Part shown: one piece after another, positions 57,501-64,000 of the stretch
Position numbering within the stretch: the first letter of the stretch is position 1
Layout: each line of letters starts with the position of its first letter
Assembly (NCBI GenBank): GCA_003116995.1
Contig: BDSL01000050.1
Location: forward strand, 310,001-374,000
DNA: 64,000 nt
Direction of reading: 5' to 3'
From: Yamagishiella unicocca
Taxonomy: Eukaryota > Chlorophyta > Chlorophyceae > Chlamydomonadales > Volvocaceae
Position numbers and translations under genes: made by a program
Notes under the pieces: model-generated
What the model saw: the letters and a program-made list of their open reading frames with translations, nothing else
What the model was told of the DNA's origin: nothing
Databases searched by the model: none

Positions 57501-60500
57501 CGGGTTGGGCTCGGGGCTGGGCGGTGGTGGCGAAACCGGCTGAGGGCTCGGAGGCAGTGGTGGGGGACTGGGAGGGGGCTGTGGAGGCTTGGGCTCGGGG
57601 CTGGGAGGCGGTGGCGAAAGCGGCTGAGGGCTCGGAGGCAGTGGTGGGGGACTGGGAGGGGGCTGTGGAGGCTTGGGCTCGGGGCTGGGAGGCGGTGGCG
57701 AAACCGGCTGAGGGCTCGGAGGCAGTGGTTGGGGACTGGGAGGGGGCTGTGGAGGCTTGGGCTCGGGGCTGGGCGGTGGTGGCGAAACCGGCTGAGGGCT
57801 GGGTGGGGGACTGGGCGGTGGTGATGACGGCGGTGGATACCCTGGTGGGGGTGGGGACGACGGCTCCGGAGCAGGGCTTGGGGCTGGAGGTGGTGGTGAT
57901 GGGGAGGGTGGTGGAGAGCGTGGAGGGGAGCGTGGTTTCGGAGGCGGCCGCGGATTCTTAGGCGGTGGAGACAACGACAGCGGCGGCGACGCCTTTGGTG
58001 GCGGCAGGAACGGCGGTGATGGGCTGAGGGGAGCCGGCAGCGGCGGCGAAAGGATCGGCGACGGCGGCATCGGCGACGTGGGAGGCGCCATCGGTGGCGG
58101 CGACGGCGTCGGTGATGGGGGCGCGTTAGGCGGGGGGGATGACGGTGGTGGAACAGATGGCGGATCAACAGGTGGTGGCGGCGACGGTGACGGAGGTGGC
58201 GGCCCAGGCGGAGGTGGCGGCGCCGGTTCTGGGCTCGGGACGGGCGGCAGCGGTGGCGCCGGCAGCGGCGGCTGAGCATTGGGCGGGGGTCGTGACGGCG
58301 GCGGCCTTGGTGCCATGGGCGATATGGGCGGAAGGCTGGGTGGCGGTAGCACCGGGGGTTCGGGCCTCGGGGGGCTTGGGCTCGTTCCGCTTGGAGGAGA
58401 GGCGGGTGCCGGAAAGAGCGGCGGTGATGGGGCCTGCGGCGACGGCGAAGCGGGTGGAGTCGCCGGGCTTGGGAGCACGGGCGGTGGCGGGGATGGAGAT
58501 GGGGACGACGCCGGAGGGGAGCGAGGCGGGGGTCGCGATTTGGGAGGCGGCCTCGGCGGGTTGGGTGGCTTCGGCGGCGCCGACAGAGGAGCTGGCGGCG
58601 GGGTAGGGGGCCTCGGCGGCGGCGATGCGGCGGGCTTCGGGGGAGGTTTTGGAGCCCTGGGAACCTTCGGGAATTTAGGCGGGGGACGAGGGTTTGGTGG
58701 AGACTTTGGGGACTTCCTAGGAGATGGCGGTAGCGGGGCCGGCGGGGGCGGCGGGCCGGCAGAGGCAGGCGGCGCGTCCGGTGTTGGTTGCGGTGGTGTT
58801 TGGGGTTCGGTTGGTGAAGGTTGGGATGGGGACGGCGCAGGGCTGGGCGTAGAGGGTGAGGGCGGGGGGGGCTGGGCGGCGGCAGCTGTGGCGGCGAGGG
58901 CGGCGGAGGGCTGGGCGGCGGCAGCTGTGGCGGCGAGGGCGGCGGAGGGCTGGGCGGCGGTAGCTGTGGCGGCGAGGGCGGCGGGGGGCTGGGCGGCGGT
59001 AGCTGTGGCGGCGAGGGCGGCGGAGGGCTGGGCGGCGGTAGCTGTGGCGGTAAGGGAGGCGGAGGAAGAGGCGAGGGCGCCGGAGGATGCGGCGAGGGAG
59101 GCGGAGGACGCGGCGAGGGAGGCGGAGGATGCGGCAACGGCACGGACGGTGATGAAGGGGCGCTTGGAGGCGGGGGGTTGGGAGAAGGCCGTGGCGATGG
59201 AGGTGGGCTCTGGAAGCCGGACGGAGCTAGCGGCGAGCTTGGCGGCGGCGGCTGCGAGGGAGCCTCCAGTGGCGTTGACCCCGGCTGGGGGCTCGGCGGC
59301 GGCGGCGACGGCGGCACGGGGCTCGGCGGCGGCGGCGAGGGCGGGATGGGGCTCGGTGGCGGGGGCGAAGGGGGGATGGGGCTTGGTGGGGGTGGACTCG
59401 GGGTAGAGCTTCGCCTGGCGGCGGCGGGGGATTAGCCTCCGGTGGCCGCGTCGATGGGGTGCTAGGTGGCGGAGATGGCGGCGGCGAGTGAGATGCTGGC
59501 GGAGATGGGGGGCTGGTTGGCGGAGGTGGCGGCGGCGAGTGAGATGCTGGCGGAGGTGGGTTATTCTTCGGAGGTGGCACACCCAGCTGGGGGCTGGGTG
59601 GTGGTGGTGGTGGCGGCGGCGGCGGCGGCGACTGCGCCCTAGGCGGCGGTGAGGGATCCGTCCGGGGTGGCGGTGGCGGTGGCGACACCGGCTGACGGCT
59701 GGCTGGAGGCGGTGACCGCACCCGCGGCGATGGCGGCGAGCGCGCTTGCGGTGGCGGCGACGGGTCCTCCACTGCTGGCGGCGATCCTGGCGGAGGACTG
59801 GCTGGCGGCGGCGACGGCGGCAGCGACGGCGGCGGCGGCGATCGATTCTCCTCTGCTGGCGGCGATCCTGGCGGAGGACTGGCTGGCGGCGGCGACGGCG
59901 GCAGCGACGGCGGCGGCGGCGATCGATTCTCCTCTGCTGGCGGCGAACCTGGCGGAGGACTGGCTGGCGGCGGCGGCGAGGGATTTTCCTCTGCTGGCGG
60001 CGATCCTGGTTGGCGGCTGACTGGCGGCGGCGACCGCACCCGCGGTGATGGGGGCGACCGTGCCCGTGGCGGCGGCGGGGAATCTCCCTCCGGTGGTGGT
60101 GGTGGTGAAGACTCTTGCGGAGGATTTGCTGGCGGCGGCGGGGAATTTCCCTCCGGTGGTGGTGGTGGTGGTGGTGGTGACGACTCTTGCGGAGGATTTG
60201 CTGGCGGCGGGGGCGGCGGCGGCGGCGGCGAGCGAGCTGCTGGCGGCGGCGGGCTGTCCGCCTGAGGTGGCGACGCCGGCGGGGGGCTGGCTGGCAGCGG
60301 CGACGATGGCGCTCGCGGCAGTGGCGGCGGCGAGGGATCCCCCAGTGGCGTTGACCCCGGCTGGGGACTCGGCGGCGGCGGCGACGGCGGCAGGGGGCTC
60401 GGCGGCGGAGGCGAGGGCGGAATGGGGCTCGGTGGCGGGGGCGAAGGGGGGATGGGGCTTGGTGGTGGGGGGCTCGGCGGCAGAAGCTCGTCGGATCGGC

Positions 60501-63500
60501 CCAGTGGGTCTTCCTCCTGATTTGCTGAAGTCAGCGGTGTTGTGAGGGTACGCGGAGACGGCGGCGAGTTACCTTTCGGTAGCGGCTGTGCCGGCGGCGG
60601 CGCTTTTGGGTTGGGACTTTGCGGGGGTGAGGCCGGTGGGGGGTCGACGGGCAGGCGGCCCGGCGGCCCGAGCGCCGCCTGTGTCCCGCCGACGGGTGGT
60701 GCAGTGACTGGAGACGGCGACGAGATCTCTCGCGGCAGTGGCGGCGGCGGTGGCGGCGTCGTCGCGCCCATCGGTGGGCCCAATTCCAAGTCCCCAAACA
60801 TACAACAGTACGACCCGTCGACCGGTAACCCCGAGTTTGACCACACGGAGAACCTGCAATGGGGGGGTGGAAGGGACGGAGGAGCGGCCGCGATGTTGGG
60901 CCCTTGCACCCCCCCAGCGCATCCCCCCACAAGGGAACTACATACACCCCGTTGACCCGGTACGACATGACCCGGTACGACATGACACGGGTGGTACGAC
61001 ATGACACGGATGGTACGACACGGGGCGGCGCTGCGCATGGTGTTCAGCTGCGATCCGGCTTCGTCCGTACTGCGTACTGCAAAGTACCGTGCAGTGTGGG
61101 GCCGCGGCGACCCCGTACCGCGTACACGGCAGGCGGGTACTTCGCGGCATATGTATGCCGTAGATACGTCAGCGCCCCAACGGGGCGCGTTACGTTGGGA
61201 TCAATACCAACCGCCCGTTCACCGCCCGACCAAGATGACGCGACCGTACGAGTCGCAGAGTACGGCAGCCCGCAAACGCCGTACTCCTCACCGTCAAGCC
61301 ATCCCAAAGGGTGCCCCAAGCCCGCCCTTTCACAGGGCGCCCCTCACGGACAGGGACCTCTCCCGCCCCCCGCTGCCGTAATCGAGCGACCCTCGCCACC
61401 TGGTCCAGGATTCTAGCCGTGCCCGCACCGGAGGGGCTCCACCAGCGACGCAACGAACCCTACGCGTCGCACGCGTCCCGTACTTCTCCCCTTCGCCTCC
61501 CCCCTCCCCTCCCCAAAACACACGCACACACACATACACAAACACACACACACACACACGCGCGACCCCTGTACGACACCGTTTTCAGTTGGCCCCCCTC
61601 CCTCCGTTAGCCTGGCCCGAGCCCAGCCCCCCAGGCGGCCTCGCACCCCCTGACCTGCCAGACGGCTCGTTGTAGAAGAGCTGCTCCAGGGAGGGACAGG
61701 GGCCGCCCAGCCTGAGGCAGAACTCCGTCTGCAGAGCCTGCGAAAGGGGGGGTGGGAGGGGGGAGGCGACGCGCCGGAACGCAGCCAGCCGAATGGAGGC
61801 CTGGGGGAAGCGTGTTTTGGTCCATACATGCCCTCATTCCACAGGCGTGTTCTTCCCCAAATCCAAGTAAAGCAAACAAGCCCTCCAACCATCAAACGCA
61901 GGCCGATCGAATCCATACGATGCCGTCTGGCCGATTCGCCCCCTCAGAGGGACCGTTCCGCTCCCTTGACCCGCCGACTACTGGTGTGGGGCTTTGGCCA
62001 TCATCCGCCGTATGGGCCAGAGGCTGGCTGGAGGTGGAATCCAGGCCGCTAGGTCCCGTCCGCTCCGAAACCTGCCGTACAGTAGACACTAGTGCCGTAC
62101 AGTACATACCTGCGTGTTGCTGAGGTTGAGGCCTGTCTGCTTGAGCACAGCGGAGGGTCCCGCCTTCGTCACCCACGTCCACTCGTTGCCCGGCGCGCCG
62201 TTGGTGGCGCTGCTGAGGACGCTGCCCTGGCATTGCGGATCTGAAAACGCACGCGCACCGCAGCAGTCGCAGCAGCGGGGTCGTCAGTAGCAGCAGCAGA
62301 AACACCAGCAGCATTAGCAGCAGCGGGGTCAGTAGCAGCAGCAGAAACACCAGCAGCAGTAGCAGTAACAGCAGCAGCAGCAGCAGGGCCAGCGCCAGCA
62401 ATAGATAGGCGGGAGGGTTTGCCGTAAAGGCCTTGAAGCTCAGGCCTACAAAGCTGGCTCAGCTGGCCCAGCGACTGGCCCAGCGACTGGCCCAGCGACT
62501 GGCCCAGCGACTGACCCAGGCGGTAGTCAGGTCCATTGCCTAAGATGCGAGTACTTCCTAGACCGTGTACCGGTATCGACCCCACACAGCCGGCCCTGCC
62601 CTGCGGGACCCTGCGGGGCCAGCAGCACTGGCGGGAAGTGCCCTTTGGACCGGCAGGCCACCCCACAGGCAGCACGACACCGGGGGTGTGCCCCCCCCCC
62701 CACAGTCGAGTTACCGGTTTTTTACTTATAACCCCCACAGGCAGGCCACGTTGTGGGGATGGTGTCACCCCCACCGATATACCGGTATCTTCATCGCCCT
62801 TGGTTTGTCGGCCATGGATTCGCGGATACCATTATCTACTCTGAACGACAGCAGGCAGCACAGCACTGGGGGGGTGTCCCGCGGCCCGGTAATGCCTTCC
62901 TGCACGCCCTCTTTGGGCCCCAGACCCAACCCCGTGTTCGTTCGTTCACCCCCTAGGCTCCTCTTTACGCCGCATGAGGGAGGCCATAAAACCCTAAACC
63001 CGAGGGTCAACTCTGAAGGTCGGCCGGCCTCACCTATCTCCAGGTATATCTTGTGGACACCTCGGAGCACCTCCCGGCAGCACAGCCCCGGTCTCGCCTC
63101 TAGGCCGTCGCAGGATCTGGAGGAGGTTAATCGGAGGCACACCTCCAACGTGCCATCGCCCTGCAGCCCGGATGGTGAGGTAGCGGGCAGGGAGCGGGCG
63201 CAGGTTTGGGTGGGGATGGGTTTGACAGTTTGAATGCATCACAACAAGCGGCCATGAAATGTTAAGCTGTGTTCCGGTGGCGCTGGCCGGGCCACCCAAA
63301 CCTCAAGTGCTGCAGCCGACCCCACAGGTATCCTCTGACACCCCCTTTCCCCAGTTCTCCAGCATGCATCTCAAATCGTCTGTTCTAAACGGTTTCTTCT
63401 CGCATCCACGGGTCTTCCTCGAACCCCACAACCAAACTGCGGCAACCCAGTCTTGCAAGCGCAAAAATGCAAGCCAGCGCGCAACCACCTGCCATTCCGA

Positions 63501-63738
63501 CCTGACCCAGGCTACATAAGGACCTTGGAGTATCCCCATTGAGTAGCGACGCCAAGATAACCTCCGAACCCTTCTCGCATCGTAACCCGGAAAACCCTAC
63601 ACCCCTTCCGAACCCTTTTCACAGTGTAACCCCAATCCCCAAGTCCGGCTCACCATCGGCGTCTTGCGGCTTATAGTGAGGCCGTACGGATTACTAATCG
63701 TGCCCTTAGCACAGCGGCCGTACGGGAACGCCGGGTGG
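36510..63738 (-). CDS. Giant pherophorin B, membrane-anchored paralogue of A (5' partial; two apparent frameshifts)
   Basis: Exons in the window (- strand): 63738-63654, 63160-63034, 62240-62110, 61737-61655 and 60853-36510; the signal-peptide exons lie beyond the edge. Pherophorin domain: FPYGRCAKGTISNPYGL, LEVCLRLTSSRSCDG, CCREVLRGVHKIYLEI, CQGSVLSSATNG, WTWVTKAGPSAVLK, CLRLGGPC, RFSVWSNSG and YCCMFG. The first exon is 85 bp with the same phases as in gene A. The last exon (24.3 kb) encodes a Pro-rich rod of over 7,000 residues. An ectodomain follows (WTSTGYDMSTYDS ... GALEDQLPDTCVLQLL), then a TM helix (ALVVCLVVGFVVLIIIVV), HRRRK and a tail of about 115 aa ending at 36510. The visible product would be about 8,250 aa. 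The frame shifts at G tracts 59400-59403 and 58864-58871; each is explained by one missing base. Read literally, translation would stop at 59227. FPYG replaces the usual FPYC/FPFC cysteine. Sequence error is the likeliest cause of the shifts; a decaying gene is the alternative. Confidence 0.82.
38930..39190 (-). repeat. 12-bp repeat (APPT) in pherophorin B
   Basis: About 20 tandem ggtgccgttggc units encode APPTAPPTAPPT near the membrane-proximal end of the rod. This is the shortest-period array in the gene. Confidence 0.93.
39347..48597 (-). repeat. 132-bp (44-residue) Tyr-containing rod repeat of pherophorin B
   Basis: Roughly 70 tandem units of the form PPPPYGSSPTPSPSVLPP ... PQPPSYADSPPPPSNAPPYG. 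Each has three regular Tyr residues (PPYG, PPSY, PPYG) in an extensin-like SPPPP context. Some units carry an extra PPYGQPASPP module. Longer-range duplication is visible, for example near-identical blocks at about 41280-41790 and 41990-42500 (708 bp offset). Confidence 0.95.
48660..56075 (-). repeat. About 303-bp (97-104 residue) rod repeat of pherophorin B
   Basis: About 25 tandem units containing DPPEVVDSPPPSYPPAYP, SIPLAPPPGYPGNPPL, a long PPPPPPPSPPLPPPAPP run and RPPRPPKPPRPPPTPRPS. Unit length varies between 291 and 312 bp, always by multiples of three. Basic PRPPKPPRPP blocks alternate with Tyr-bearing blocks. A 918 bp block at 49826-50743 recurs at 51044-51961. Confidence 0.95.
56400..57860 (-). 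repeat. 372-bp higher-order repeat with nested SPEPKPPQPPPSP units in pherophorin B
   Basis: Three long units, marked by NPFFPP ... SPSPPGYPPPSLPPPNPSP near 56629, 57001 and 57373, are separated by shorter units such as SPPPPSPEPKPPQPPPSP. Periods are multiples of three. Confidence 0.88.
58871..59050 (-). repeat. 39-bp repeat (PPSPPQLPPPSPP) in pherophorin B
   Basis: About five tandem 13-residue units. The proper frame here lies one base off both the upstream and downstream segments, see the frameshift findings. Confidence 0.85.
59773..60010 (-). repeat. 81-bp (27-residue) repeat in pherophorin B
   Basis: Two full copies and partial flanking copies encode SPPPGSPPAEENRSPPPP followed by SLPPSPPPA. 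They lie in the rod segment nearest the pherophorin domain. Confidence 0.87.
60954..61022. repeat. Tandem ccggtacgacatga repeat in a pherophorin B intron
   Basis: Four degenerate units (acccggtacgacatg x2, acacgggtggtacgacatg, acacggatggtacgac) between the exons ending at 61655 and starting at 60853. Confidence 0.88.
61508..61562. repeat. (CA)n tract in a pherophorin B intron
   Basis: Interrupted cacacaca run. Confidence 0.88.
62262..62398. repeat. CAG-rich compound repeat in a pherophorin B intron
   Basis: Runs of cag/agc triplets with a larger duplicated block (agcagcggggtc ... cagaaacaccagcagca). It lies in the intron upstream of the exon 62240-62110. Confidence 0.87.
62465..62520. repeat. 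12-bp repeat (cagcgactggcc) in a pherophorin B intron
   Basis: Four to five near-perfect tandem copies. Confidence 0.9.
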
Positions 63739-64000
63739 CTGCGGCAGTGGGCGCATCGAGTGGCAGTTGGCGGCAGCAGGGAGGGTTTGGGTCCCATTGG
63801 GGGAGGGGGATGTGCAACGAGGAGGGGCTGCGCGGGTTTGGGGTCCCATTTGGGGGGTTTCGGGGAAGACCCGTGGGGGGTTTGAAGAGAATCCGTGGGG
63901 GGGTGGGGGTCTAAGGCAATCCGCGAACCCACGGCCGGCAAACCAAGGGCATTGGCGGAGGGGGGGGTGCGATGAGGAGGGGCTGCGAGGGTGTCTCAGG
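63739..64000. other. Intron of pherophorin B running to the right edge
   Basis: It follows, in gene-upstream direction, the acceptor at 63739-63741 (tgccgcag). By comparison with gene A, the next two exons should carry the signal peptide. No fitting exon is visible in these 262 bases. Confidence 0.5.

Overview
The window is nuclear DNA of a volvocine green alga (Chlamydomonas/Gonium/Volvox group). The evidence is the high GC content, genes with many short introns bounded by GT-AG, long Ala, Gln, Gly and Pro runs, and above all two pherophorin genes. Pherophorins are the hydroxyproline-rich extracellular-matrix family of this group. I cannot name the species.

Layout. 160-556 (+): last exon of an unidentified gene ending in a Gly-rich tail. 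3379-6781 (-): complete six-exon gene for translation initiation factor eIF3 subunit f. 6782-10328: no recognisable gene. 10329-17220 (+): JmjC-domain (Fe(II)/2-oxoglutarate dioxygenase, histone-demethylase-like) gene with eleven supported exons; its first exon was not found. 17221-21325: no recognisable gene. 21326-34153 (-): complete pherophorin gene A, six exons, deduced 3,744 aa. 34154-36509: spacer with palindromes and minisatellites. 36510 to beyond 63738 (-): pherophorin gene B, whose signal-peptide exons lie beyond the right edge. One of its exons is about 24.3 kb.

Genes A and B are tandem paralogues with an unusual shared plan. Each has an N-terminal pherophorin domain (in A preceded by a signal peptide), a huge Pro/Ser-rich rod built from in-frame tandem repeats, a conserved C-terminal ectodomain that I cannot assign to a family, one transmembrane helix and a cytosolic tail. 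Classical pherophorins are soluble matrix proteins. This plan instead suggests very long linkers between wall or matrix and plasma membrane. The rods differ: A is mostly alternating Ser-Pro, B is mostly SPPPP with regular Tyr (PPYG, PPSY). Gene B as assembled has two one-base losses in G tracts (59400-59403, 58864-58871) that break its frame. Both look like sequence errors, but a pseudogene cannot be excluded.

The Pro-rich rods make the + strand G-rich for tens of kilobases and create many long false reading frames. The introns and spacers carry many minisatellites and some short dispersed motifs.
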